Positions 51,470 through 60,435 of a stretch of DNA of 64,000 bases are shown piece by piece. Source of the DNA: Pseudomonas lini (GTDB taxonomy: Bacteria; Pseudomonadota; Gammaproteobacteria; Pseudomonadales; Pseudomonadaceae); assembly GCF_001042905.1 (NCBI RefSeq), contig NZ_JYLB01000003.1, positions 743,829-807,828 on the forward strand, in the 5' to 3' direction. The position numbers and the translations under genes were made by a program. The notes under the pieces were generated by a model. It had not been told where the DNA came from, made no database searches, and worked only from the letters and a program-made list of their open reading frames with translations. Positions within the stretch are counted from its first letter, which is position 1. Each line of letters opens with the position of its first letter.

Positions 51470-52419
51470 CCACCTTCTGGAGTACGTGGATCTGCGTACT
51501 GACCATCGGCAGCCTGATCGGCCTGACCTGGTTGCTGATCGGTACACGCCGAGGGGAAACCAAGGGCAGCACTGACCAGACCATGGGCCACAGTTTCGAC
51601 GGCATCGAGGAGTACGACAACCCGCTGCCGCAGTGGTGGTTCATGCTGTTCGCCGCAACCTTGGTATTTGCCGTCGGTTATCTGGTGCTTTACCCGGGCC
51701 TGGGCAACTGGAAAGGCATATTGCCCGGTTATGAGAACGGCTGGACCGGTGTCCACGAATGGGAAAAGGAGATGAACAAGGCTGACGCGAAGTTCGGGCC
51801 GATCTTCGCCAAATTTGCCGCCATGCCCATCGAAGAAGTAGCCAAGGATCCGCTAGCACTGAAAATGGGCGGTCGCCTGTTTGCGTCCAATTGCTCGGTG
51901 TGCCACGGCTCGGATGCCAAAGGCGCGTTTGGTTTCCCGAACCTGGCCGACAGCAACTGGCGCTGGGGCGGCGATGCCGAAATGATCAAAACCACAATCA
52001 TGGGGGGTCGCATGGCCGCGATGCCGGCCTGGGGAGAAATCCTCGGCGACGCCGGCGTGAAGAACGTCGCAGCTTATGTGCGTCATGAACTGGCCGGCCT
52101 CCCCTTGCCTGCCGACAACGGTGCCGACCTGCATGCCGGACAGCAAGCGTTCAGCACTATGTGCGTAGCCTGTCATGGGGCAAACGGCCAGGGCACTGAA
52201 GCCATGGGAGCGCCGAATCTGACGCAACCGGCCGGATTTATCTACGGTACAAGCCTGGCGCAACTGCAACAAACGATTCGTCATGGCCGCCAGGGCCATA
52301 TGCCGGCGCAGAACGAACTGCTCGGCAACGACAAGGTGCAATTGCTGGCCGCTTACGTGTACAGCCTGTCTCAGGGGCTGAGCACCGAGCGTTTGCAGGC
52401 TGAAGGCAAAAGCGAATAA
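51466..52419 (+). CDS. ccoP2: cbb3 oxidase subunit III, diheme cytochrome c (first operon)
   Basis: A 317-residue diheme cytochrome receiving electrons from periplasmic cytochromes c4/c5. Two N-terminal helices ([24 protein letters not shown] and [24 protein letters not shown]) precede heme sites CSVCH and CVACH. It overlaps ccoQ by four bases. The loop after the second helix, [18 protein letters not shown], is about ten residues shorter than in the second-operon copy. Confidence 0.93.
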   Translation: MTTFWSTWICVLTIGSLIGLTWLLIGTRRGETKGSTDQTMGHSFDGIEEYDNPLPQWWFMLFAATLVFAVGYLVLYPGLGNWKGILPGYENGWTGVHEWEKEMNKADAKFGPIFAKFAAMPIEEVAKDPLALKMGGRLFASNCSVCHGSDAKGAFGFPNLADSNWRWGGDAEMIKTTIMGGRMAAMPAWGEILGDAGVKNVAAYVRHELAGLPLPADNGADLHAGQQAFSTMCVACHGANGQGTEAMGAPNLTQPAGFIYGTSLAQLQQTIRHGRQGHMPAQNELLGNDKVQLLAAYVYSLSQGLSTERLQAEGKSE

Positions 52420-52902
52420 ATCTCGTCCGCTCTGCTGCCGCATTCACCCGGATGCGGCAGTTCCCTGCCCCTTTGCGACGCATTGTCGCACCCTCCCTTG
52501 GTCTTCCTTTCGGTTCGCCGGATTCGGGTCTAAGCTTCCCTGCGATGCGGACTGGCCAGCGTCGGTTCCAGGTCGATTCAACCCGATGTGTTCGACGAAT
52601 TTGCTCGATGACAGGCCGCAAAGGCTGGTAGACACCGGCTATCGTCCCCGTTGCCCTCTGTTACCCGATCGTCGTGTTTGAACATACCCCGTTACAACTG
52701 ACCTGAACCCCTCGCCTCTTTCATCCGTTGCGACATTTTGTCCGAGGGCAATTTTGTCCTTACGCGGCGCATGGAAAGGCCGCAGAATCAGCTTTTGAAA
52801 GCATTGACCCACGTCATGGCGCGTTGCAATGACCCCCCGCTTTCTACATACTTGCGGCCGATTTTTACTCCTAATAAAACACCCAAACCGTGGAACCTTA
52901 GA
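52420..52902. other. 483-base spacer between the two cco operons
   Basis: No gene is visible. It contains the stem-loop at 52435-52460, an inverted repeat TGCGAC-N5-GTCGCA (52474-52490) and a direct repeat ATTTTGTCC (52735 and 52751, 16 bases apart). I found no ANR-type box, which fits the second operon being constitutively transcribed as ccoN1 is in P. aeruginosa. Confidence 0.6.
52435..52460 (+). terminator. stem-loop after the first cco operon
   Basis: CTGCCGCAT and ATGCGGCAG form a perfect 9-base-pair stem with an 8-base loop, 15 bases after the ccoP stop. No T-tract follows, so it may act as a weak terminator or mRNA 3' end protector. Confidence 0.55.
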
Positions 52903-54345
52903 ATGAGCACAGCAATCAGTCCGACTGCTTATAACTATAAGGTAGTCCGCCAGTTCGCCATCATGACGGTGGTCTGGGGGATCCTTGGCATGGGGCTCGG
53001 TGTCTTCATCGCCTCGCAACTGGTCTGGCCGGAGTTGAACTTCGGTCTGGCATGGACGAGCTTTGGACGCCTGCGCCCGCTGCACACCAACCTGGTGATT
53101 TTCGCCTTCGGTGGTTGTGCTCTGTTTGCCACTTCCTATTACGTCGTGCAGCGAACCTGCCAAACGCGACTGATTTCCGACAGCCTCGCGGCCTTCACCT
53201 TCTGGGGTTGGCAAGCGGTGATCGTCGGCGCGATCGTTACCTTGCCGATGGGTTTCACTACCACCAAGGAATACGCGGAACTGGAATGGCCTCTGGCTAT
53301 TCTGCTGGCCATTGTCTGGGTCACCTACGGTCTGGTGTTCTTCGGCACCATCGTCAAGCGCAAGACCAAGCACATTTATGTCGGTAACTGGTTCTACGGT
53401 GCCTTCATCGTCGTGACCGCGATGCTGCACATCGTCAACCACGCGTCCCTGCCGGTCAGTTTCTTCAAGTCCTACTCGGCTTACTCGGGTGCGACTGATG
53501 CGATGATCCAGTGGTGGTACGGCCACAACGCCGTGGGCTTCTTCCTGACCACCGGCTTCCTGGGGATGATGTACTACTTCGTTCCGAAGCAGGCCGAGCG
53601 TCCGATCTACTCTTATCGTCTGTCGATCGTGCACTTCTGGGCGCTGATCACCCTGTACATCTGGGCCGGTCCGCACCACCTGCACTACACCGCGCTGCCG
53701 GACTGGGCTCAGTCCCTGGGCATGGCGATGTCGATTATCCTGCTGGCACCAAGCTGGGGCGGCATGATCAACGGCATGATGACCCTGTCGGGCGCCTGGC
53801 ATAAGCTGCGCACCGACCCGATCCTGCGTTTCCTCGTGGTATCGCTGGCGTTCTACGGCATGTCGACCTTCGAAGGCCCGATGATGGCCATCAAGACCGT
53901 CAACTCGCTGTCGCACTACACCGACTGGACTATCGGCCACGTACACGCCGGTGCCTTGGGCTGGGTAGCGATGATTTCGATCGGCGCGATCTACCACATG
54001 ATCCCGAAACTGTTCGGTCGTGCGCAGATGCACAGCATCGCCCTGATCAACACGCACTTCTGGCTCGCGACCATCGGTACCGTTCTGTACATCGCTTCGA
54101 TGTGGGTCAACGGCATCACCCAGGGCCTGATGTGGCGTGCAATCAACGACGACGGCACCCTCACCTACTCGTTCGTTGAAGCGCTGCAAGCCAGCCACCC
54201 TGGCTTCATCGTTCGCGCCCTGGGCGGTGCGTTCTTCGCCAGCGGCATGCTGTTCATGGCCTACAACGTATGGCGTACCGTACGTGCCTCGAACCCGGCT
54301 GAAGCCAAAGCTGCTGAACAGATTGCTGTAGTTGGAGCTCACTGA
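52903..54345 (+). CDS. ccoN1: cbb3 cytochrome oxidase subunit I (second operon)
   Basis: The second CcoN, 480 residues, with the same heme/Cu His motifs ([39 protein letters not shown]) and 12 helices. By position it corresponds to CcoN1 of P. aeruginosa, the constitutively used isoform. The chosen ATG ([15 protein letters not shown]) is three bases after GGAACCTTAG-type leader and matches the start of the first copy; the open frame extends 55 codons upstream into spacer. The stop shares one base with the ccoO ATG (TGATG). Confidence 0.95.
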   Translation: MSTAISPTAYNYKVVRQFAIMTVVWGILGMGLGVFIASQLVWPELNFGLAWTSFGRLRPLHTNLVIFAFGGCALFATSYYVVQRTCQTRLISDSLAAFTFWGWQAVIVGAIVTLPMGFTTTKEYAELEWPLAILLAIVWVTYGLVFFGTIVKRKTKHIYVGNWFYGAFIVVTAMLHIVNHASLPVSFFKSYSAYSGATDAMIQWWYGHNAVGFFLTTGFLGMMYYFVPKQAERPIYSYRLSIVHFWALITLYIWAGPHHLHYTALPDWAQSLGMAMSIILLAPSWGGMINGMMTLSGAWHKLRTDPILRFLVVSLAFYGMSTFEGPMMAIKTVNSLSHYTDWTIGHVHAGALGWVAMISIGAIYHMIPKLFGRAQMHSIALINTHFWLATIGTVLYIASMWVNGITQGLMWRAINDDGTLTYSFVEALQASHPGFIVRALGGAFFASGMLFMAYNVWRTVRASNPAEAKAAEQIAVVGAH

Positions 54346-54953
54346 TGAAGCATGAAGCAGTCGAGAAGAATATTGGCCTGCTGGCCTTCTTCATGGTTAT
54401 CGCCGTCAGCGTCGGCGGCCTGACTCAAATCGTTCCGCTGTTTTTCCAGGACGTCACCAACAAGCCGGTCGAGGGCATGAAGCCACGCACCGCCCTTGAA
54501 CTGGAAGGCCGCGACGTTTACATCGCCAACGGTTGTGTCGGCTGCCACTCGCAGATGATCCGCCCGTTCCGTGCTGAAACCGAACGTTACGGCCACTACT
54601 CGGTCGCCGGTGAAAGCGTTTGGGACCACCCGTTCCTGTGGGGTTCCAAGCGTACCGGTCCGGACCTGGCCCGTGTCGGCGGTCGTTACTCCGATGACTG
54701 GCAGCGTGCGCACTTGTACAACCCGCGCAACGTAGTGCCTGAGTCGAAAATGCCGGCTTACCCGTTCCTCGTGGAAAACAAGCTCGACGGCAAAGACACC
54801 GCCAAGAAAATGGAAGTCTTGCGCACGCTCGGCGTCCCTTACACCGACGAAGACATCGCCGGTGCCAAGGATGCTGTGAAGGGCAAAACCGAAATGGACG
54901 CGCTGGTGGCCTATCTGCAAGGCCTGGGCACCATCATCAAAAGCAAACGGTGA
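54345..54953 (+). CDS. ccoO1: cbb3 oxidase subunit II, monoheme cytochrome c (second operon)
   Basis: A 202-residue anchored cytochrome c (helix [22 protein letters not shown]; heme CVGCH; Met in SKMPAYPF), the partner of the preceding CcoN. Its ATG shares one base with the ccoN stop, giving tight coupling. An Arg replaces Tyr at KPRTALELE relative to the other copy, one of few differences outside the lysine-rich [16 protein letters not shown] segment. Confidence 0.95.
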   Translation: MKHEAVEKNIGLLAFFMVIAVSVGGLTQIVPLFFQDVTNKPVEGMKPRTALELEGRDVYIANGCVGCHSQMIRPFRAETERYGHYSVAGESVWDHPFLWGSKRTGPDLARVGGRYSDDWQRAHLYNPRNVVPESKMPAYPFLVENKLDGKDTAKKMEVLRTLGVPYTDEDIAGAKDAVKGKTEMDALVAYLQGLGTIIKSKR

Positions 54954-54958
54954 TTTAG

Positions 54959-55144
54959 ATGGATATCGGGATGATTCGTGGCCTGGGCACCGTTGTTGTG
55001 ATGGTGGCCTTCATCGGTCTGGCGCTGTGGGTGTTCAGCCCCAAGCGCAAGTCGGAGTTTGAAGACGCGACCTTGCTGCCTTTCGCGGATGATCCCGAAG
55101 CCATCAAGCACGTCGAGCAAGCTTCTAGGAGTAACAAAGAATGA
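54959..55144 (+). CDS. ccoQ1: cbb3 oxidase subunit CcoQ (second operon)
   Basis: A 61-residue single-helix subunit ([27 protein letters not shown]). It lies 5 bases after ccoO and overlaps the ATG of ccoP by four bases. Confidence 0.9.
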   Translation: MDIGMIRGLGTVVVMVAFIGLALWVFSPKRKSEFEDATLLPFADDPEAIKHVEQASRSNKE

Positions 55145-56124
55145 CTACGTTCTGGAGTCTGTACGTCACAGTCCTCAGTCTCGGCACCATCTTCGCCCTG
55201 ACCTGGCTGCTGCTGTCCACCCGCAAGGGCCAGCGCAGCGAATCCACCGATGAAACGGTCGGCCACTCCTTCGACGGGATCGAGGAGTATGACAACCCGC
55301 TGCCGAAATGGTGGTTCATGCTGTTCGTGGGCACCATTATCTTCGCCCTCGGCTATCTGGTGCTGTACCCGGGCCTGGGTAACTGGAAAGGCCTGTTGCC
55401 GGGTTACAACTACCTCGATAACGAGAAGCAGACCGCGTTCGCCAACGGCCAGACTGGCTGGACCGGCGTTCACGAGTGGGAGAAGGAAATGCTCAGGTCG
55501 GACGCCAAGTTCGGCCCGATCTTCGCCAAGTTTGCCTCCATGCCGATCGAAGAAGTCGCCAAAGACCCGCAAGCCCTGAAGATGGGTGGCCGCTTGTTCG
55601 CCTCCAACTGCTCGGTCTGCCACGGTTCCGACGCCAAAGGTGCCTATGGCTTCCCTAACCTGACCGACGCTGACTGGCGCTGGGGCGGTGATGCGGCAAC
55701 CATCAAGACCACCATCATGGGCGGTCGTCATGCCGTGATGCCGGCCTGGGCTGCAGTGATCGGCGAACAAGGTGTTGCTGACGTTGCCGCGTTCGTGCTG
55801 ACCAACCTGGATGGTCGCAAGCTGCCGGAAGGCACCAAGGCCGATCCGGTTGCCGGCCAGAAACTGTTCGCCGCCAACTGCGTGGCGTGCCACGGTCCAG
55901 CAGGCAAAGGCACCCCAGCCATGGGCGCCCCTGACCTGACCCACCCAGCCGGGTTCATCTACGGTTCGAGCTTCGCTCAACTGCAGCAGACCATCCGTTA
56001 CGGCCGTCAGGGCCAGATGCCTGCGCAAGAACAGCTGCAAGGCAACGACAAGGTTCACCTGCTGGCGGCTTACGTCTACAGCCTCTCTCACGGTGAGAAG
56101 GCAGCGGACGCAGATGCCAAGTAA
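55141..56124 (+). CDS. ccoP1: cbb3 oxidase subunit III, diheme cytochrome c (second operon)
   Basis: A 327-residue diheme cytochrome with two N-terminal helices and two heme motifs, CSVCH and CVACH. Compared with the first-operon copy it carries an extra ~10-residue loop ([19 protein letters not shown]) between the second helix and the first heme. The last gene of its operon; a terminator follows at 56139. Confidence 0.95.
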   Translation: MTTFWSLYVTVLSLGTIFALTWLLLSTRKGQRSESTDETVGHSFDGIEEYDNPLPKWWFMLFVGTIIFALGYLVLYPGLGNWKGLLPGYNYLDNEKQTAFANGQTGWTGVHEWEKEMLRSDAKFGPIFAKFASMPIEEVAKDPQALKMGGRLFASNCSVCHGSDAKGAYGFPNLTDADWRWGGDAATIKTTIMGGRHAVMPAWAAVIGEQGVADVAAFVLTNLDGRKLPEGTKADPVAGQKLFAANCVACHGPAGKGTPAMGAPDLTHPAGFIYGSSFAQLQQTIRYGRQGQMPAQEQLQGNDKVHLLAAYVYSLSHGEKAADADAK

Positions 56125-56138
56125 GGCAAACGCTTGAC

Positions 56139-56173
56139 AAAAAACGGCCCCGTCAGATGACGGGGCCGTTTTC
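56139..56173 (+). terminator. intrinsic terminator after the second cco operon
   Basis: AAAACGGCCCCGTC-AGAT-GACGGGGCCGTTTT followed by CGTTT; a strong symmetric hairpin that also stops the convergent metallophosphoesterase transcript. Confidence 0.9.
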
Positions 56174-56195
56174 GTTTCAACTGGATAATCGCAGG

Positions 56196-57212
56196 TTATC
56201 GAACCTCAACCGTCTGGATCTCTTTGCGGCTTGGCCAGTTATTCTGGTTGACCTGAAACACCTTCAACGTTTTGCGATCCGTGGACATATCGGCGATCAG
56301 GTAGGTCTGGTTCGACGCCCCACCGCTCAAGAATACCGGCACATCCCCGAAGTAATCCCGTTTGTTCCATCCGTAGTAACTCCCGGGTTCGGTATGCAAA
56401 TGCCCGGCAAACACCGCCGTTACCTTGTATCGCTCGATTATGGCCTTGAACCGGGCAATCTGTTCGGTACTGCCCTTCCAGCGATCCGGCTTGTGCATAT
56501 TCAGAAGAATGATCTTTGCGCTCTCACGTGCGCGTTTCAGATCTTCCTCCAGCCAATCCAGAGACTCGGAAATCTGGTAACCCGTGGGCACTCCCCAATC
56601 CCAGGCGGTAAACCCGGCGGTATAGGTGGGCTCATTATGTAATTGAACAATGTGTACATCACCAAAGTCCTTGGAATAAGCAAGGCTACCGAAAATACCT
56701 TTTTTGACAGCACCTTCATCCGATACTCGCATATCCAACGCCGCCAACTTACCCAAGTAACGATTCTTGAAATCAACAATACTGCCGGCCGCACAATTAT
56801 TCAAAAAACAATCATCGACATTGTTTTCATAATCATGATTCCCCAGGCCATAGTCATAAACACCCCCCAGCTGCTTATCCAGTATCGACCGGATCATGTC
56901 ACGCTGGTAGCCGTGCCCGAAAGCGGTCATGTCGCCGTTTACCATGACCGGAATGTGTGCCGGGTCAACAGAATGATTACGCCTGAAGCTGGCGACATCG
57001 GAATATTGGGTCTCAATCAGCCACTTTGAACGCTGTTCCTTCTCCGCGGTTGTTTCATCCCACCCATGGTCGGAACTTTCAGTCCATGGATACTGAGGAT
57101 CCGAGGTAAACACTAAATGCCGGGGCAGGTTATTATCTGCCGAATGCGCACCAAACGTAGCGACACATAACAATGCGCCTAATAGCGCATTGACTTTATT
57201 ATCAAGAAGCAT
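56196..57212 (-). CDS. secreted calcineurin-like metallophosphoesterase
   Basis: A 338-residue exported phosphoesterase. The signal peptide (NALLGALLCVATFGAHSA) is followed by the metallophosphoesterase motifs: TSDPQ in the position of the usual D-x-H, NGDMTAFGHG, GLGNHDY, the His in LLNMHKPDR and AGHLHTE. A binuclear metal centre is expected, but the first motif has Gln where His is usual. The substrate is unknown. The codon use and base composition are visibly more AT-rich than the flanking cco genes, and the gene interrupts the cco locus, suggesting acquisition by transfer. It may act on extracellular nucleotides, phosphodiesters or phospholipids, which is open. Confidence 0.82.
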   Translation of the reverse strand: MLLDNKVNALLGALLCVATFGAHSADNNLPRHLVFTSDPQYPWTESSDHGWDETTAEKEQRSKWLIETQYSDVASFRRNHSVDPAHIPVMVNGDMTAFGHGYQRDMIRSILDKQLGGVYDYGLGNHDYENNVDDCFLNNCAAGSIVDFKNRYLGKLAALDMRVSDEGAVKKGIFGSLAYSKDFGDVHIVQLHNEPTYTAGFTAWDWGVPTGYQISESLDWLEEDLKRARESAKIILLNMHKPDRWKGSTEQIARFKAIIERYKVTAVFAGHLHTEPGSYYGWNKRDYFGDVPVFLSGGASNQTYLIADMSTDRKTLKVFQVNQNNWPSRKEIQTVEVR

Positions 57213-57417
57213 AGAAATCCATCTCTATTGAAGTTAGGTACAAGACACACCGTCTTGCCCGAGCAAGTTATGACAACTTAGAAATCAAAACAAATGTCTA
57301 TCGCTTCAATATCAATAGTTGATGTTTCCCGCGAGCTCATTAGTGCGCTATCGGAGATAGCCAGATGCACCGCTGCGACCGACGGTCCCCCAACAAGGTT
57401 GCGAGCCCCTCAGTCAA

Positions 57418-57433
57418 GTAGTAACGTTCCTAC
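57418..57433 (+). promoter_or_regulatory. 16-base palindrome, putative operator of the toxin-antitoxin operon
   Basis: GTAGTAACGTTCCTAC equals its reverse complement except for one base pair. It lies 26 bases before the antitoxin ATG, where an autorepressing antitoxin dimer or toxin-antitoxin complex would bind. Confidence 0.65.
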
Positions 57434-57459
57434 ATCGATGCTTTTGCAGGAGCCTACGC

Positions 57460-57717
57460 ATGATGGCCATCACCACCATTTCCAGTCGTGAATTCAACCA
57501 GGACACAAGTAGTGCCAAAAAAGCCACCCGTCATGGGCCGGTTATCATCACCGACCGTGGCAAGCCTGCTCACGTACTGCTAAGCATTGAGGAGTACCAA
57601 AAACTGACCGGCATAAACGCCAACATCGTCGACCTGTTGGTGATGCCAGAAGCGGCAGACATCGAATTTGAAACCGAGCGTGCCGTCATCACTCATCGAC
57701 CCGTGGATCTGTCCTGA
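57460..57717 (+). CDS. antitoxin, Phd/YefM (FitA/VapB) family
   Basis: An 85-residue antitoxin. The N-terminal Phd/YefM fold (SSREFNQDTSSAKKATRHGPVIITDRGKPAHVLLSIEEYQKL, residues ~8-50) binds DNA, and the C-terminal tail (LVMPEAADIEFETERAV) would wrap the toxin active site. It starts at ATG 57460 after AGGAG; its stop overlaps the toxin ATG by one base. Expected to repress its own operon through the palindrome at 57418. Confidence 0.9.
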   Translation: MMAITTISSREFNQDTSSAKKATRHGPVIITDRGKPAHVLLSIEEYQKLTGINANIVDLLVMPEAADIEFETERAVITHRPVDLS

Positions 57718-58127
57718 TGTTTCTACTCGACACCAACGTGATTTCTGAACTGCGCAAACCTCAGGCTGACGCGAATGTCGTCGCCTGGGCCAAAAGTGTT
57801 ATTGCACCACGCCTGTTTATTTCGGCCATTACTTTGAAGGAACTGGAGACAGGGGTTCTTCGAATGGAGCGTCGTGACCCCGTTCAGGGAAAGGTATTGC
57901 GCACCTGGCTGAAGCGCCATGTGATACCGGCCTTCGATGCCAGAATCTTGCCGGTCGATGCCGCCGTGGCACTGCGCTGTGCCAGCTTGCATGTTCCGGA
58001 TCGTGCCAATGAAAGCGACGCCCTGATCGCAGCAACTGCACTGGTTCATGGCCTTACGGTGGTCACCCGAAACATCAGCGATTTTCAATCCAGCGGTGTG
58101 GCACTGATCAATCCATGGGACGAATGA
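57717..58127 (+). CDS. PIN-domain ribonuclease toxin (VapC/FitB family)
   Basis: A 136-residue PIN nuclease. The acidic metal-binding residues are visible: Asp5 in LLDTNVISEL, Glu in LKELETG (~42) and Asp in ANESDALIAATA (~101), with the final TRNISDF. VapC/FitB toxins cut tRNA or rRNA when their antitoxin is degraded. The ATG shares one base with the antitoxin stop, so the two are translationally coupled. Together they occupy the accessory insert between the second cco operon and ccoG. Confidence 0.92.
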   Translation: MFLLDTNVISELRKPQADANVVAWAKSVIAPRLFISAITLKELETGVLRMERRDPVQGKVLRTWLKRHVIPAFDARILPVDAAVALRCASLHVPDRANESDALIAATALVHGLTVVTRNISDFQSSGVALINPWDE

Positions 58128-58164
58128 GTTCGCTGCCCCTGCAAAACCGTCCATAATTCACAAG

Positions 58165-58199
58165 TCAATTGATTCAAGTCATTACACCATCAATTGATT
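58165..58199 (+). promoter_or_regulatory. direct repeats upstream of ccoG, possible ANR site
   Basis: TCAATTGATT occurs at 58165-58174 and again at 58190-58199. TTGAT-TCAA-GTCAT (58169-58182) differs in one base from an ANR box. It could control the ccoGHIS assembly genes, but the final half-site is imperfect. Confidence 0.35.
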
Positions 58200-58330
58200 T
58201 CCCCCAACGCGACCAAAGGTCGCACCCTTGTGCTAGAGCTACAGGCGTATCATTGCGCCACTGCAACACCTCTTTTTGACCGCGGTTGGCACGTACTGAC
58301 CGGGGCATTTTTCCACTGCCGTGGGATGCA

Positions 58331-59749
58331 ATGATGAGCAATCAGATTCCGGTACACGACGTCACTCCGCCTGCCAAGAACGCGAACAACAGCGTCGACC
58401 TCTACGCCTCTCGAGAAAAGATCTACACCCGCGCCTTCACCGGCCTGTTCCGCAACCTGCGGATGATTGGCGGTGCCGGGCTGTTTCTGTTGTATTTCGG
58501 CACGGTGTGGCTGAACTGGGGCGGCCATCAGGCCGTCTGGTGGAACCTGCCGGAACGTAAATTCTTCATTTTCGGCGCGACCTTCTGGCCTCAGGATTTC
58601 ATCCTGCTTTCAGGGATTTTAATCATCAGTGCCTTCGGCCTGTTCTTCATTACCGTGTACGCCGGTCGCGTCTGGTGCGGCTACACCTGCCCGCAAAGCG
58701 TCTGGACCTGGATTTTCATGTGGTGCGAAAAAGTCACCGAAGGCGATCGCAACCAGCGCATCAAGCTCGACAAGGCACCGATGAGTGCCAACAAATTCCT
58801 GCGCAAGTTCAGCAAGCACACAATGTGGCTGCTGATCGGCTTCGTGACCGGCATGACCTTCGTCGGTTACTTCTCACCGATTCGCGAACTGGTGATCGAG
58901 TTCTTCACCGGCCAGGCTGATGGCTGGTCGTATTTCTGGGTCGGGTTCTTCACCCTAGCCACCTACGGCAACGCCGGCTGGTTGCGCGAGCAGGTGTGTA
59001 TTTACATGTGCCCGTACGCACGCTTCCAGAGCGTGATGTTCGACAAGGACACGCTGATCGTCTCCTACGACCCGCGTCGTGGCGAAAGCCGTGGGCCGCG
59101 CAAGAAAGGCATTGATTACAAGGCGCAGGGCCTGGGTGACTGCATCGACTGCACCATGTGCGTCCAGGTCTGCCCCACCGGTATCGACATCCGCGACGGC
59201 CTGCAAGTCGAATGCATCGGCTGCGCGGCGTGCATCGACGCCTGCGACAGCATCATGGACAAGATGGATTACCCGCGCGGCCTGATCAGCTACACCACCG
59301 AGCACAACCTGTCGGGGCAAAAAACCAATAAACTGCGTCCACGCCTGATTGGCTATGCCACGGTGCTATTGGCGATGATCGCGTTGCTGGTGACTGCATT
59401 CTTCATGCGCTCGCTAGTCGGCTTCGATGTCAGTAAAGACCGGGTGTTGTACCGCGAGAACGCCGAAGGCCGGATCGAAAACGTCTACAGCCTGAAGATC
59501 ATGAACAAGGACCAGCACGACCACACGTATGTGCTGGAAGCCAAAGGCCTGCCGGACCTCAAGCTGCAAGGCAAGCGCGAGATCAAGGTCGCCGCCGGGG
59601 AGATTTTCAGTCAGCCGGTCGAACTGTCCAGCGCACCGGAACAACTGCCGTCGAGCACCAACGAGGTGACATTCATCCTCAAGGACGCTGACGACGCCAA
59701 CGTCCACGTTGAAGCCAAGAGCCGATTCATCGGCCCACAAATTCGTTGA
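58331..59749 (+). CDS. ccoG: cbb3 oxidase assembly ferredoxin/cupric reductase CcoG
   Basis: A 472-residue membrane protein of the RdxA/FixG family, thought to reduce Cu(II) to Cu(I) in cbb3 assembly. Five helices enclose VYAGRVWCGYTCPQSVW, and two 4Fe-4S motifs of the ferredoxin type lie in DCIDCTMCVQVCP and CIGCAACIDACD (~275-315), followed by a C-terminal periplasmic Ig-like domain. The two ATGs at 58331 and 58334 follow GTGGGATGCA; I use the first. The operon ccoG-H-I-S follows in normal order. Confidence 0.94.
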   Translation: MMSNQIPVHDVTPPAKNANNSVDLYASREKIYTRAFTGLFRNLRMIGGAGLFLLYFGTVWLNWGGHQAVWWNLPERKFFIFGATFWPQDFILLSGILIISAFGLFFITVYAGRVWCGYTCPQSVWTWIFMWCEKVTEGDRNQRIKLDKAPMSANKFLRKFSKHTMWLLIGFVTGMTFVGYFSPIRELVIEFFTGQADGWSYFWVGFFTLATYGNAGWLREQVCIYMCPYARFQSVMFDKDTLIVSYDPRRGESRGPRKKGIDYKAQGLGDCIDCTMCVQVCPTGIDIRDGLQVECIGCAACIDACDSIMDKMDYPRGLISYTTEHNLSGQKTNKLRPRLIGYATVLLAMIALLVTAFFMRSLVGFDVSKDRVLYRENAEGRIENVYSLKIMNKDQHDHTYVLEAKGLPDLKLQGKREIKVAAGEIFSQPVELSSAPEQLPSSTNEVTFILKDADDANVHVEAKSRFIGPQIR

Positions 59750-59760
59750 GAGAAGTGATC

Positions 59761-60300
59761 ATGCCCGCAGCAACTGCCGCAAGTCCCTGGTACAAGCACC
59801 TTTGGCCGTGGATCATCATCGCCATCCTGGCCTGCTCAGTGACCTTGACCCTGTCGATGGTGACCATCGCGGTGAACAACCCGGACAACCTGGTCAACGA
59901 CAACTATTACGAGGCCGGCAAGGGCATCAACCGCTCCCTCGACCGTGAGCTGCTGGCGCAGACCCTGTTGCTGCGCGCCAGCGTTCATCTGGACGACGTG
60001 ACCGGCGAAGTCGACCTGCGCCTGAGCGGTAACAGCCAGCCGAAAACCCTTGAGCTGAACCTGATTTCGCCAACCCAGCCGGAGAAAGATCGCAAGATCA
60101 CCCTGGCCCGCAGCGAAACCGAACAGGGCCGCTACATTGGCCAGTTGAACGACAAGGTCGACGGTCGCCGCTTTGTAGAACTGCTGGGCGTTCAGGACGA
60201 CAAGACCTGGCGCATGTTCGAAGAAGAACAGGTCAGCCATGACAAGGATCTGCTGCTGGGTGATGAGCCATTGCAGGGTGCGGAAGACCTGAAAAAATAA
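59761..60300 (+). CDS. ccoH: cbb3 oxidase assembly protein CcoH (FixH)
   Basis: A 179-residue protein with one N-terminal helix (WPWIIIAILACSVTLTLSMVTIAV) and a periplasmic beta-rich domain, typical of FixH/CcoH, which remains attached to the cbb3 complex during assembly. The conserved YYEAGKGINR lies after the helix. ATG 59761 follows GAGAAGTGATC, 11 bases after ccoG. Confidence 0.92.
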   Translation: MPAATAASPWYKHLWPWIIIAILACSVTLTLSMVTIAVNNPDNLVNDNYYEAGKGINRSLDRELLAQTLLLRASVHLDDVTGEVDLRLSGNSQPKTLELNLISPTQPEKDRKITLARSETEQGRYIGQLNDKVDGRRFVELLGVQDDKTWRMFEEEQVSHDKDLLLGDEPLQGAEDLKK

Positions 60301-60310
60301 GCCTTACCCT

Positions 60311-60420
60311 GATCGTTCCCACGCTCTGCGTGGGAACTCAGCCAGGGACGCTCCGCGTCCCAGCCGAAGCGGACGCGGAGCGTCCGGGGAGGCATTCCCA
60401 CGCAGAGCGTGGGAACGATC
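60311..60420. repeat. 110-base nested inverted repeat between ccoH and ccoI
   Basis: Perfect terminal arms of 26 bases (GATCGTTCCCACGCTCTGCG ... complement) surround a second inverted repeat GGACGCTCCGCGTCC/GGACGCGGAGCGTCC. It is a repeat family different from the GTGGGAGC and GTAGGAGC elements, and sits inside the ccoGHIS operon, ending 15 bases before the ccoI ATG. Confidence 0.9.
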
Positions 60421-60435
60421 ATCGGAACACGCCCC

